Positions 16,468 through 25,098 of a DNA stretch of 64,000 bases are shown in pieces. A program made the position numbers and the translations under genes. The DNA comes from DTU019 sp050949825. GTDB taxonomy: Bacteria > Bacillota > Syntrophomonadia > Syntrophomonadales > Syntrophomonadaceae. Position 1 is the first letter of the stretch. Each line of letters starts with the position of its first letter. The stretch is from positions 186,001-250,000 of the forward strand of contig JBMNGL010000007.1 in NCBI GenBank assembly GCA_050949825.1. The letters run 5' to 3'. A model generated the notes under the pieces. The model had not been told where the DNA came from, searched no databases, and was given only the letters and a program-made list of their open reading frames with translations.

Positions 16468-16523
16468 TCGATTGCAGCTCTAAAGGCCGACCTTTTTCAA
16501 TATAACCGAACAATGGAGTTACC

Positions 16524-17165
16524 ATGCAACGTCTTTTTCCCATATTCCTGAATCTACAAGACAAGACCTGCCTGCTGATAGGCGGGGGTGTGGTTGCGGA
16601 GCGTAAGATAGCCACCCTGCTGGAATATGGAACCAGAGTCAGAATCGTCAGTAAAGCAATTACCGCTCAGATTGAACAGTGGCACCGGGAAAATCGGGTA
16701 GAGATCGCATTGCGTGATTTTTGCGAGGAAGACCTGGAAGGTGTCTTTCTGGTTTTTGCCGCCACCAATGACAGCGATGTCAACCGTAAGGTAAGTCAAT
16801 GCTGCCGGGAAAAAGAGATTCTGGTCAATGTCGTGGAACATCCTGAACAAGGTGATTTTTTTGTGCCTTCCATCCTAAGACGTGACGATTTGACTGTCGC
16901 GATTTCCACCGCAGGGAAGAGTCCGGCCTTTGCCCGCAGGCTGCGCCGGGAGTTGGAAGCCATAATAACGCCTGCTTATGGTGAGTTTGTAGACCTTTTG
17001 GGTGAAGTGCGCCGCTGTTTGCAGGAGCAGGTACCTGATATAAGAAGAAGAAAACAAATACTGGAATCACTTGTTTATTCGGATATACTAGACCTGATAC
17101 AAGTGGGGGATAAAGATAAAGCGAAGGAGAAGATTAGGCAATGTATGTCCTTTTGGCAGGATTGA
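16524..17165 (+). CDS. sirC: Precorrin-2 dehydrogenase / sirohydrochlorin ferrochelatase-type protein
   Basis: Oxidises precorrin-2 to sirohydrochlorin with NAD and may also insert iron (Met8p/CysG N-terminal type). The 213-residue protein has the dinucleotide site LIGGGVVAERKIATLL near residues 17-31 and VFAATNDSDVNRKV. It overlaps hemA by 25 bases. It provides siroheme, the substrate of the Ahb-type heme enzymes downstream. Iron insertion is not provable from sequence. Confidence 0.9.
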   Translation: MQRLFPIFLNLQDKTCLLIGGGVVAERKIATLLEYGTRVRIVSKAITAQIEQWHRENRVEIALRDFCEEDLEGVFLVFAATNDSDVNRKVSQCCREKEILVNVVEHPEQGDFFVPSILRRDDLTVAISTAGKSPAFARRLRRELEAIITPAYGEFVDLLGEVRRCLQEQVPDIRRRKQILESLVYSDILDLIQVGDKDKAKEKIRQCMSFWQD

Positions 17166-18454
17166 ACCATCGCACTGCACCTGTCGAGGTGCGAGAAAAG
17201 CTGGCATTTTCTGGTGGTATGATGGAAAAGGCCTACCAGTATCTGCGGCAATGCGCTGAGATTGATGGAGCTGTAATTCTGGCTACCTGCAACCGTTCCG
17301 AGATTTATGCCACAACAAGGGACATTGCCACCGGTTCCAAAGTGCTAAATCAATTCCTGGAGCATTTTTCCGGGCTTTCTTATCGGGAATTACAGCCTTA
17401 TTTATACCAACCCAGCTGCTATGATGCCATATTACATCTTTTCCGGGTTTCCTCAGGCCTTGATTCCATGATCCTGGGAGAAGCCCAAATACTGGCCCAG
17501 GTCAAAGACGCTTATCAAACCGCTATAGACCAGGAGGCTTCTGATGGAGTATTAAATGCCCTTTTTCAGAAGGCTATTTATGTGGGTAAAAAGACCCGCA
17601 CCGACACCGGCATAGATCAACATCCCATCTCCGTCAGTTATGCTGCCGTGGAACTGGCCCGCCAGCATTTTGCTTCTCTGGAGGACAAGTCAATACTGGT
17701 GGTTGGCGCCGGGGAAATGAGCGAATTGGCCACCCGTTACCTGATGTTAAACGGCGTTAAATCGGTCATTGTTTCCAATCGTTCTTATGACCGGGCGGTG
17801 CTTATGGCCCAGAATTTTAACGGTCAGGCGGTGCGTTTTGATCAACTGCCCGACCAAATGCTGGGGGCAGATATTGTCATCAGTTGCACAGCGGCCAATC
17901 ACTATGTGATCCGACCTGATAATTGCGGCGGGCAGCTGGCAGCCCGGCAGGGCAAAGAGATAATAATCATAGATATTGCGGTGCCCCGGGATGTCGATCC
18001 CGCCCTGGGCAAAACTCCGGGGGTGCATGTATTTGACATAGATGATCTTCATAATGTGGTTGACAGTAATCATCTGCAACGGCAGAGAGCAGCCCTGGAA
18101 GCAGAAAAGATTATCGCTTGCGAATTGGACAAATTCAATGACTGGCTGGCAGGATTGTATGTGGTTCCGGTTATAACCGCATTAAAGCAACGTGCAGAAA
18201 TTATTAAAGAAAGCGAGTTGAAAAAGGCCTTCAACCGCCTGGGCAAGGTGTCTGATCATGAGCAGAAGGTGATCGTCTCCATGGCGCATGCCATTGTAAA
18301 CCAGTTGCTCCATCATCCGATCATTGGTTTGAAAGAAATGGCGGTGAGCAATCAGGGACACCTTTATGCGGAGGTAACCAAAAAGCTGTTTGCGCTCCAG
18401 GTGGATACCGGTCAACAAGCCAATGAGCAATTTAAGACTAGGAAGCAGGGGTAG
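17141..18454 (+). CDS. hemA: Glutamyl-tRNA reductase
   Basis: First committed enzyme of the C5 tetrapyrrole pathway: reduces Glu-tRNA to glutamate-1-semialdehyde with NADPH. The 437-residue protein has the signature LLAGLNHRTAPVEVREKL, the catalytic cysteine in LATCNRSEIYA, and the NADPH site VVGAGEMSELATRYL. Its start lies inside sirC and its end overlaps hemC by 32 bases, a sign of tight coupling. HemL, the next enzyme, is encoded at the far end of the same run. Confidence 0.96.
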   Translation: MYVLLAGLNHRTAPVEVREKLAFSGGMMEKAYQYLRQCAEIDGAVILATCNRSEIYATTRDIATGSKVLNQFLEHFSGLSYRELQPYLYQPSCYDAILHLFRVSSGLDSMILGEAQILAQVKDAYQTAIDQEASDGVLNALFQKAIYVGKKTRTDTGIDQHPISVSYAAVELARQHFASLEDKSILVVGAGEMSELATRYLMLNGVKSVIVSNRSYDRAVLMAQNFNGQAVRFDQLPDQMLGADIVISCTAANHYVIRPDNCGGQLAARQGKEIIIIDIAVPRDVDPALGKTPGVHVFDIDDLHNVVDSNHLQRQRAALEAEKIIACELDKFNDWLAGLYVVPVITALKQRAEIIKESELKKAFNRLGKVSDHEQKVIVSMAHAIVNQLLHHPIIGLKEMAVSNQGHLYAEVTKKLFALQVDTGQQANEQFKTRKQG

Positions 18455-19358
18455 CAAGCTAGCCCTGTGGCAGGCTCATCATGTGGCAGCCCTGCTGCAG
18501 GATGCGGTTCCTAACCTTACCGTAAGCATTGAGGTTTTCAAGACACAGGGTGATAAAATCCTGGATGTAGCCTTATCCCGCATCGGCGATAAAGGTCTTT
18601 TTACTAAAGAAATAGAGCTGGCATTGCTTGAAAATAAGGTGGATCTCGCTGTTCACAGCATGAAGGATCTGCCTTCTGTTCTCGAACCGGGTTTTTGCAT
18701 AGGTGCGGTTTTGCCCCGGGAAAACCCGCAGGATGTTTTGCTTTCACATCGGGGGTACAGTTTTGCCACCCTGCCTCAAGGGGCGCGGGTAGGGACATCC
18801 AGTCTCAGGCGTATTGCGCAGCTTAAAGCCCGGCGGCCTGATGTGGTAATTGCTCAATTGCGGGGCAATGTGGGTACACGCATTGAAAAGATGCGGCGGG
18901 AAGGATTGGATGCTATTGTCCTGGCGTATGCCGGGGTGAAAAGGCTTGGCTATGAGGATATGATAACCGATATACTACCCCGGGATGTATTTCTGCCGGC
19001 GGTAGGGCAGGGTGCCATCGGGGTGGAGATCCGCTCTGCCGATGAGGCTACCGCCCGACTGGCAGCATTGATCAACCATGAACAGACCAGGTTGGAAGTA
19101 CTGGCGGAACGAGCCTTTTTACGAGTTTTGGAAGGTGGATGCCAGGTTCCTATTGGGGCCATGGCCGAGATTCGCGGGCAGGATTTGAACCTGTCAGGCA
19201 TGGTGGCTGCTCTAGATGGAGCCGTCATATACCAGGGCGCGTTGCAGGGCCAGGTTGCCGAAGCAGAGGAAATCGGCTGCCGGTTAGCCCGGCAACTTTT
19301 GGCACAAGGCGCTGATGAAATTCTGGCGGAAATTGGAAGAGTAGGGGAAGAGACATGA
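18423..19358 (+). CDS. hemC: Porphobilinogen deaminase (hydroxymethylbilane synthase)
   Basis: Joins four porphobilinogens into hydroxymethylbilane. The 311-residue protein has LGSRGSKLALWQA at the start, the central TSSLRRIAQLKARRPD, and the dipyrromethane cofactor cysteine in EGGCQVPIGA. The ATG at 18423 matches the usual N-terminus. It overlaps hemA upstream and the cobA-hemD fusion downstream by 4 bases (ATGA). Confidence 0.96.
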   Translation: MSNLRLGSRGSKLALWQAHHVAALLQDAVPNLTVSIEVFKTQGDKILDVALSRIGDKGLFTKEIELALLENKVDLAVHSMKDLPSVLEPGFCIGAVLPRENPQDVLLSHRGYSFATLPQGARVGTSSLRRIAQLKARRPDVVIAQLRGNVGTRIEKMRREGLDAIVLAYAGVKRLGYEDMITDILPRDVFLPAVGQGAIGVEIRSADEATARLAALINHEQTRLEVLAERAFLRVLEGGCQVPIGAMAEIRGQDLNLSGMVAALDGAVIYQGALQGQVAEAEEIGCRLARQLLAQGADEILAEIGRVGEET

Positions 19359-20899
19359 ACAAAGGTTTGGTTTATTTAATTGGAGCCGGTCCCGGTGATC
19401 CCGGCTTGTTGACTATAAAGGCCAGGGAAGTCTTAAAAAGGGCTGAAGTGGTCGTATACGACCGCCTGGTGGGAAATGAAATACTGGCTATGGCCAACCC
19501 TGCGGCAGAAATGATCTATGTAGGTAAAGTGTCGGGGCGGCATGCGCTCCCCCAGGAAGACATTAACCGTTTGCTGGTGGAAAAGGCTGCGGCGGGAAAA
19601 CGGGTAGCCCGGCTCAAGGGCGGAGATCCATTTTTATATGGCCGGGGTGGGGAAGAGGCCTTGTTTATAAGGGAACATGGTTTGAACTTTGAGGTAATCC
19701 CGGGAGTCACCTCGGCGATTGCGGTGCCTGCTTACGCGGGCATTCCGGTAACCCATCGTGATGCCACCTCCAGTTTTGCTGTTATTACCGGGCATGAGAA
19801 GCCTGACAAGACTATCAGTTCCATTCACTGGGATAAGATCAGCACCGGGATCGGCACCCTGGTTTTCCTCATGGGGGTTGAAAATCTGCCTGCTATCTGT
19901 CATGAATTGGTTAGCAATGGCAGGGATCCCCATACCCCCATTGCTTTGATCCGCTGGGGCACCCTTCCCCAGCAGGAAGTATTGACCGGCACCCTGGAGA
20001 ATATTGTGGAGAAGGTAAAGGCAGCCGCGTTTAAACCACCAGCCGTTATTGTGGTGGGTGAGGTGGTGCAACTCCGCGAGCAGCTTAAATGGGTTGAAAA
20101 CAGGCCTTTATGGGGGAAACGAATCATTGTAACCCGGGCCCGGGCGCAGGCCAGCACCTTGGTGGAAAAGATCCGCCAGGCCGGTGGCCAGGCAGTGGAA
20201 TGCCCCAGTATCATGATAGAAAAAGATATAGATCGTGAGTCTTTAAACAATGCCTTGAAAAACCTGGAATATTATGATTGGTTGATCTTTACCAGTGTGA
20301 ATGGTGTAGATATATTTATGGAAGAATTGTTCGCTTACGGCTTGGATATCCGCGACTTAAAGGGTATCAAGGTGGTATGCATAGGCCCTGCCACCAGGGC
20401 CAGGTTGGAAGAGCGCGGCATCAGGGTGGATATCATGCCGGCCGAATTCCGCGCCGAAGGAATATTGACTGAACTGCAGGCCACCATTACCCCGGCTCAA
20501 TGGGTATTGCTGCCCCGGGCAAAAGGTGCACGCAATATTCTGCCCGATACCCTAAAAAACTGGGGTGTCTATATTAACGAAGTAGGCCTGTACCGGGCAG
20601 TTACAGCGCCAGGGGGAGGACACCGCATCGTAGATGAACTGCTGGCCGGCGATTTTGATTATCTAACATTTACAAGTTCCTCGACGGTCACCAATTTCGT
20701 TACAATGATAGGAGAGGACAATGTGTCCCGGATTGACCCTCTGGTAAAGGTAGTCTGCATTGGTCCGGTTACGGCGGAAACCGCGCGGAAATCAGGATTT
20801 ACCATTGATGTTATGGCTGCAGAATACACTATTGACGGACTGGTTCATGCTGTGATCAAGGACGCTCAAGGCAGTCAGGGAGAGGAGAGAGTACGATGA
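19355..20899 (+). CDS. cobA-hemD: Fused uroporphyrinogen-III C-methyltransferase / uroporphyrinogen-III synthase
   Basis: A 514-residue two-domain enzyme. Residues 1-245 are a SUMT methyltransferase (YLIGAGPGDPGLLTIKA, ARLKGGDPFLYGRGGEE) that turns uroporphyrinogen III into precorrin-2. Residues 250-500 are a HemD domain (GKRIIVTRARAQASTLVEKI, DWLIFTSVNGVDIFM, FTSSSTVTNF) that closes hydroxymethylbilane to uroporphyrinogen III. Such fusions are common in Clostridia. Joining the two steps commits flux to siroheme, which fits the absence of hemE and hemH here. It overlaps both neighbours by 4 bases. Confidence 0.95.
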   Translation: MNKGLVYLIGAGPGDPGLLTIKAREVLKRAEVVVYDRLVGNEILAMANPAAEMIYVGKVSGRHALPQEDINRLLVEKAAAGKRVARLKGGDPFLYGRGGEEALFIREHGLNFEVIPGVTSAIAVPAYAGIPVTHRDATSSFAVITGHEKPDKTISSIHWDKISTGIGTLVFLMGVENLPAICHELVSNGRDPHTPIALIRWGTLPQQEVLTGTLENIVEKVKAAAFKPPAVIVVGEVVQLREQLKWVENRPLWGKRIIVTRARAQASTLVEKIRQAGGQAVECPSIMIEKDIDRESLNNALKNLEYYDWLIFTSVNGVDIFMEELFAYGLDIRDLKGIKVVCIGPATRARLEERGIRVDIMPAEFRAEGILTELQATITPAQWVLLPRAKGARNILPDTLKNWGVYINEVGLYRAVTAPGGGHRIVDELLAGDFDYLTFTSSSTVTNFVTMIGEDNVSRIDPLVKVVCIGPVTAETARKSGFTIDVMAAEYTIDGLVHAVIKDAQGSQGEERVR

Positions 20900-22071
20900 T
20901 AGGATGCACCAAGCTGCTATGCGGTCAAGCGACTGTTTCAGAGGTGATTAAACATAGAGGGCGGCAAGGCGACATACCTCCACAATTGCTGCAGTTTTCA
21001 GATACCAACCGGCCCCTGGTGGTTTGGAATATGACCAACCGCTGCAATCTGAAATGCCGGCATTGCTATATTAATGCTGAAGACAGGAAATACCAGGATG
21101 AGTTGAGCACTGCAGAAGCAGAGGTGTTTATTCGTGATCTGGCGGATATGAAGGTCCCGGTGCTGTTGTTCTCAGGCGGGGAGCCTCTATTGCGTAAGGA
21201 CATCTTTCACCTGGGGAGCATGGCGGCAGAGTTGGGCTTACGTCCGGTCATTTCCAGCAATGGCACCTTGATTGATGACCAGGTGGCTGAAAAGATCAAA
21301 GCGGCTGGATTTCAGTATGTGGGCATCAGCATCGACGGGGGACCTGAAACCCACGATCATTTCAGAAACCATGCCGGAGCTTTCGATATGGCCCTGCGCG
21401 GTATTCGCACCTGCCTGGAAAAAGGCATAAAAACAGGTATACGTTTCACGGTCAACAAATATAATCAAGAGGATTTGCCGGTTATATTTGATATGGTGGA
21501 AAAAGAAGGCATTCCGCGTTTCTGTATGTACCACCTGGTTTATGCGGGAAGGGGTGCCGAGATGGCCAATATGGACACTAGCAGTGCGGAAAAGATATCC
21601 ATCCTGGATTATGTCAGCCAGAAGACCCTGGAGCTGGCCGCCAAAGGGGTAGAGACCGAAATTCTCACCACTGACAATCATGCTGATGGGATCTATTTGT
21701 TAAATCAGATCCAGGCCCGGGATCCTAAACGAGCTGCTGAGGTCATTCAACTTCTGGAAATGCATGGAGGTTGTTCCGCTGGAACCAAATTTGCCAATGT
21801 GGACCCGCGCGGTAATGTGCATCCCTGCCAATTCTGGCAGGACTACACGGTGGGCAATGTTCGTGAACAGCCTTTTAGTGCTATCTGGACTTCCGATGAT
21901 GCTTTGATGGTGCAACTGCGGCAAAAACATCTTCATGTTACCGGTAAATGTGGAGAATGTCGGCATAAACAGCTATGCGGCGGCTGTCGCATACGCGCTC
22001 GGGCTGTGTACGGGGATCTGTGGGCCGAAGACCCGGCCTGCTATCTTACCGCTGAGCAGCGCCAGGGATAA
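20896..22071 (+). CDS. nirJ1: Radical SAM heme-biosynthesis protein, NirJ1/Ahb type
   Basis: The 391-residue protein has the radical SAM motif CNLKCRHC (C50, C54, C57) after VVWNMTNR, GGEP, and a SPASM-like C-terminus with several cysteines (PCQFW, CGECRHKQLCGGCR, and C in EDPACYLT) for auxiliary Fe-S clusters. In the siroheme-dependent pathway AhbC removes acetate side chains from didecarboxysiroheme and AhbD decarboxylates Fe-coproporphyrin III to heme; both are radical SAM enzymes. I cannot tell which of the two this gene and its paralogue at 23138 encode. The 4-base overlap with cobA-hemD and hemB downstream support the pathway. Confidence 0.85.
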   Translation: MIGCTKLLCGQATVSEVIKHRGRQGDIPPQLLQFSDTNRPLVVWNMTNRCNLKCRHCYINAEDRKYQDELSTAEAEVFIRDLADMKVPVLLFSGGEPLLRKDIFHLGSMAAELGLRPVISSNGTLIDDQVAEKIKAAGFQYVGISIDGGPETHDHFRNHAGAFDMALRGIRTCLEKGIKTGIRFTVNKYNQEDLPVIFDMVEKEGIPRFCMYHLVYAGRGAEMANMDTSSAEKISILDYVSQKTLELAAKGVETEILTTDNHADGIYLLNQIQARDPKRAAEVIQLLEMHGGCSAGTKFANVDPRGNVHPCQFWQDYTVGNVREQPFSAIWTSDDALMVQLRQKHLHVTGKCGECRHKQLCGGCRIRARAVYGDLWAEDPACYLTAEQRQG

Positions 22072-22125
22072 TAAGTGGTGACTGGTATCCTTAAGTGCAA
22101 AAACAAATGGTGAGGTGATTCTAGC

Positions 22126-23103
22126 ATGACTTTTCCCATAAGCAGATTAAGAAGACTGCGCGGCAATGCCGTTCTGCGCGATATGGTGGCAGAGACCAGG
22201 TTGTCGGTTAAAGAATTGATCTATCCGTTGTTTGTTCATTTTGGCCAGGGGGTGCGGGTGCCGATTTCCTCCATGCCCGGTGTATTTCAGCTCTCTGTAG
22301 ACCAGTTGCCTGATGAGATCCGGGAGATAAATGCCTTGGGCATACCTGCCGTGCTGTTGTTTGGCATACCGGAAGTTAAGGATGCCCGCGGCAGTGAAGC
22401 CTATAGTGAAAAGGGTGTTGTACAGCAGGCCATTAAGGTTATAAAGGACACCTGCCCACATATACAGGTCATTACTGATGTATGTATGTGTGAATATACT
22501 GATCACGGCCATTGTGGTGTGCTCGACAGTCTGGGCATGGTTGACAATGATGCCACCCTTGAATTATTGGCTTTGGAAGCCCTTTCTCATGTCAGGGCCG
22601 GCTGTGATATGGTGGCGCCTTCAGACATGATGGACGGCAGAATTGGTTATATCAGAGAACGCCTGGATGAGGCCGGATATTCCAATACACCGATTATGTC
22701 TTATGCTGCCAAATACGCTTCCGGTTTTTATGGACCTTTTCGTGAAGCTGCCGATTCAGCCCCGCAATTTGGAGACCGGCGCACCCATCAGATGGACCCG
22801 GCCAATGTTAGGGAGGCTTTGCGTGAGGTGAGCCTGGATATAGAAGAAGGGGCCGATATTGTGATGGTAAAGCCCGCTCTGGCCTATTTGGATGTAATCA
22901 AGGCAGTCAAAGAACAATTTGGCTGGCCGACCGCTGCTTATAATGTCAGCGGGGAATTTGCCATGATTAAGGCCGCTGCGGCCCGGGGTTGGATCGATGA
23001 AGAACGGGTCATGCTGGAGGTTTTAACCTCCATTAAAAGGGCCGGGGCAGATTTGACTATCACCTATTTTGCTAAAGAAGCGGCCCGACTCCTCAACCGC
23101 TAG
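22126..23103 (+). CDS. hemB: Delta-aminolevulinic acid dehydratase (porphobilinogen synthase)
   Basis: Condenses two aminolevulinates to porphobilinogen. The 325-residue protein has a cysteine-containing zinc site DVCMCEYTDHGHCG, the Schiff-base lysine regions SYAAKYASGFYGPF and VMVKPALAYLDVI, and the C-terminal YFAKEAARLL. It sits between the two radical SAM genes. The ribosome site is GAGGTGATT before the ATG at 22126. Confidence 0.96.
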   Translation: MTFPISRLRRLRGNAVLRDMVAETRLSVKELIYPLFVHFGQGVRVPISSMPGVFQLSVDQLPDEIREINALGIPAVLLFGIPEVKDARGSEAYSEKGVVQQAIKVIKDTCPHIQVITDVCMCEYTDHGHCGVLDSLGMVDNDATLELLALEALSHVRAGCDMVAPSDMMDGRIGYIRERLDEAGYSNTPIMSYAAKYASGFYGPFREAADSAPQFGDRRTHQMDPANVREALREVSLDIEEGADIVMVKPALAYLDVIKAVKEQFGWPTAAYNVSGEFAMIKAAAARGWIDEERVMLEVLTSIKRAGADLTITYFAKEAARLLNR

Positions 23104-23137
23104 GAGGTGAATGACAGCCAAACGCTGTCTGTAGATT

Positions 23138-24133
23138 ATGCTGGTCTCATGGAATACCACCAATCAATGCAATCTATATTGTGGACACTGCTATCGGGAT
23201 GCGGGTAATGTCATGAAAGCGGAACTGGGTACCGCAGAAGCCAAAAGGCTGATTGAGGATATCAAAAAAGCTGGCTTTAAGATCATGATATTTAGCGGCG
23301 GAGAACCCCTGATGCGGCCTGATATCTATGAATTGATCCGCTATGCCAGAGAACAGGGACTGCGTGCCGTTTTGGGTTCCAATGGCACCTTAATTGATGA
23401 ACAGGCTGCACGGCAACTCAAAGCTGCCGGTATTATGGCCGCCGGCATCAGCCTGGACAGTTTGGATGAAGACAAGCATGATGCTTTCAGAGGCCTAAAA
23501 GGAGCATCAGAGTTAACCCGGGAAGGCCTGAATCAGCTTAAAAAGGCCGGTATTCCTTTTCAAATTCATACCACGGTGATGGAGTGGAACTCTGCCGAAT
23601 TGGAGTCCATCACTGACTTTGCGGTCGCAGCCGGGGCTATGGCCCATCATGTATTCTTCCTGGTGCCGACCGGCCGCGGAGCCGATATTGAACAGGAGGC
23701 CTTGCGGGTGGCCGAGTACGAGAAGACTATTGCCCGCTTAATGAATAAGCAGCGGCAGGTAAAAATTGAGATCAAGCCTACCTGTGCGCCGCAATTTATT
23801 CGCGTAGCTGATAAAAAAGGCATACCCATGCGTTTTTCGCGGGGCTGCCTGGCCGGTATCAGTTATTGTATTATTAATCCCCGCGGGGATGTGCAACCCT
23901 GTGCTTACCTGGATATGCCTCTGGGCAATGTCAGAGAAACTCCCTTTGATGTTATTTGGCATGATAATCAGATCCTTAAAGACCTGCGCACCCTTGAATA
24001 TCATGGTAAATGCGGGAGCTGCGAGTATAACGAACGCTGCGGCGGCTGCAGGGCCAGGGCCTATTATTACAGTGGCGGGGATTATATGGCTGAAGATCAG
24101 TGGTGCCTTTATAAACCAGCGGGGAAGCACTAA
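23138..24133 (+). CDS. nirJ2: Radical SAM heme-biosynthesis protein, NirJ2/Ahb type
   Basis: A 331-residue radical SAM protein starting almost at its Fe-S motif: CNLYCGHC (C11, C15, C18). It has GGEP and a C-terminal SPASM-like region with PCAYL and CGSCEYNERCGGCR. Together with NirJ1 it should supply the two radical steps (AhbC and AhbD) after the AhbAB decarboxylase; assignment of each is open. It is followed with no gap by ahbA. The start at 23138 (ATG) has the weak site TGTCTGTAG; AGGAGGTGA further upstream is 28 bases away. Confidence 0.85.
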   Translation: MLVSWNTTNQCNLYCGHCYRDAGNVMKAELGTAEAKRLIEDIKKAGFKIMIFSGGEPLMRPDIYELIRYAREQGLRAVLGSNGTLIDEQAARQLKAAGIMAAGISLDSLDEDKHDAFRGLKGASELTREGLNQLKKAGIPFQIHTTVMEWNSAELESITDFAVAAGAMAHHVFFLVPTGRGADIEQEALRVAEYEKTIARLMNKQRQVKIEIKPTCAPQFIRVADKKGIPMRFSRGCLAGISYCIINPRGDVQPCAYLDMPLGNVRETPFDVIWHDNQILKDLRTLEYHGKCGSCEYNERCGGCRARAYYYSGGDYMAEDQWCLYKPAGKH

Positions 24134-24601
24134 ATGAATCAATTTACACCGATAGAAAAAGAATTGCTGGACCTGTTGCAGAATCGCTTTCCGCTCATAG
24201 CCACCCCCTACCAGGAGCTGGCAGAAGAGTTGGGGTTGTCTGAAGAAGAAGTTATCGAAAAGGTACAAGCCTTAAGACAGCAAGGGGTGATTCGGCGCAT
24301 CGGGGCTATCCTGGACGCCGGGAAGATGGGATATTATTCTACTTTATGCGCCTGCCAGGTGCCGACTGAGCATCTGGAAGCAGTTGCGGCTATAATCAAC
24401 GCCCTTCCCGGGGTTACCCATAACTACCAGCGCCAGCACCGTTATAACCTGTGGTTTACCCTCAGTGCTCCGTCAAGCGAAGCCGTTGTTCGGGAATTAC
24501 GGCAGTTGGAACAGCAAACCGGGGTAAAAATAGTAAGTATGCCGGCCACCCGAAACTATAAAATTGATGCTCGCTTTAAAATGGGTGATGATTATGACTG
24601 A
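24134..24601 (+). CDS. ahbA: Siroheme decarboxylase subunit, AhbA-like (Lrp/AsnC fold)
   Basis: A 155-residue protein of the AhbA/AhbB/NirDLGH family, which has an Lrp/AsnC-like layout: winged helix (FPLIATPYQELAEELGLSEEEV, then VIRRIGAILDAG) and an alpha-beta sandwich. The pair removes two carboxylates from siroheme to give 12,18-didecarboxysiroheme. It could be mistaken for a transcription factor, but its place in the heme operon and the pairing with a second copy decide for the enzyme. It overlaps ahbB by 8 bases. Which of the pair is A or B is by gene order only. Confidence 0.87.
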   Translation: MNQFTPIEKELLDLLQNRFPLIATPYQELAEELGLSEEEVIEKVQALRQQGVIRRIGAILDAGKMGYYSTLCACQVPTEHLEAVAAIINALPGVTHNYQRQHRYNLWFTLSAPSSEAVVRELRQLEQQTGVKIVSMPATRNYKIDARFKMGDDYD

Positions 24602-25097
24602 TATACCATTAACTGCAAAGGTTATTGAATTTATACAGGGAGACGTACCTACTGTAGCCAACCCCTTTGCCGCGTTAGCGGTTGATTTGGGCTGCAGCGA
24701 AGCGGACATTATCGAGGTTATTAAAGATTTAAAAATGCTTGGGGTGATACGCCGCTATGGAGCGGTGTTGCGTCATCAGCAGGCTGGATACACCGTCAAT
24801 GCCATGGTGGCCTGGCAGGTTCCCCAAGGTCATGAGGATGCATTAGGAACGCATATGGCCACCTATCGGCAGGTAAGCCATTGTTATTGCCGCCAGGTCC
24901 CGGATGATTTCCCTTATCAGCTTTTTTCTATGATCCATGCCCGTAGTGAAGCGGAATTAGATGGTTTGGTGCAAACTATTGCTGAAAAAACTGGTATTGA
25001 GCATTTCCTGGTGCTTTCCAGTGTCAGGGAGTTTAAGAAAGTGAGCATGAAGTATCATATCAAGGCGGATTTTGAAGCCAACAAGGAGGATGGTTAA
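24594..25097 (+). CDS. ahbB: Siroheme decarboxylase subunit, AhbB-like (Lrp/AsnC fold)
   Basis: A 167-residue paralogue of the previous gene with the same layout (TVANPFAALAVDLGCSEADI, LGVIRRYGAVLRHQQAGY, and QVSHCYCRQVPDDFPYQLF). The motif around HCYCRQ matches the NYxR-like heme-binding stretch of its partner (HNYQRQHRYN). The two form a heterodimeric siroheme decarboxylase. The ATG at 24594 lies inside ahbA. Confidence 0.87.
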   Translation: MTDIPLTAKVIEFIQGDVPTVANPFAALAVDLGCSEADIIEVIKDLKMLGVIRRYGAVLRHQQAGYTVNAMVAWQVPQGHEDALGTHMATYRQVSHCYCRQVPDDFPYQLFSMIHARSEAELDGLVQTIAEKTGIEHFLVLSSVREFKKVSMKYHIKADFEANKEDG

Positions 25098-25098
25098 T

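Noticed and set aside
24134..25097. Reading the two Lrp/AsnC-fold genes as transcription factors
   Set aside because: Their pairing and place between radical SAM heme genes and hemL fit AhbA/AhbB siroheme decarboxylase.
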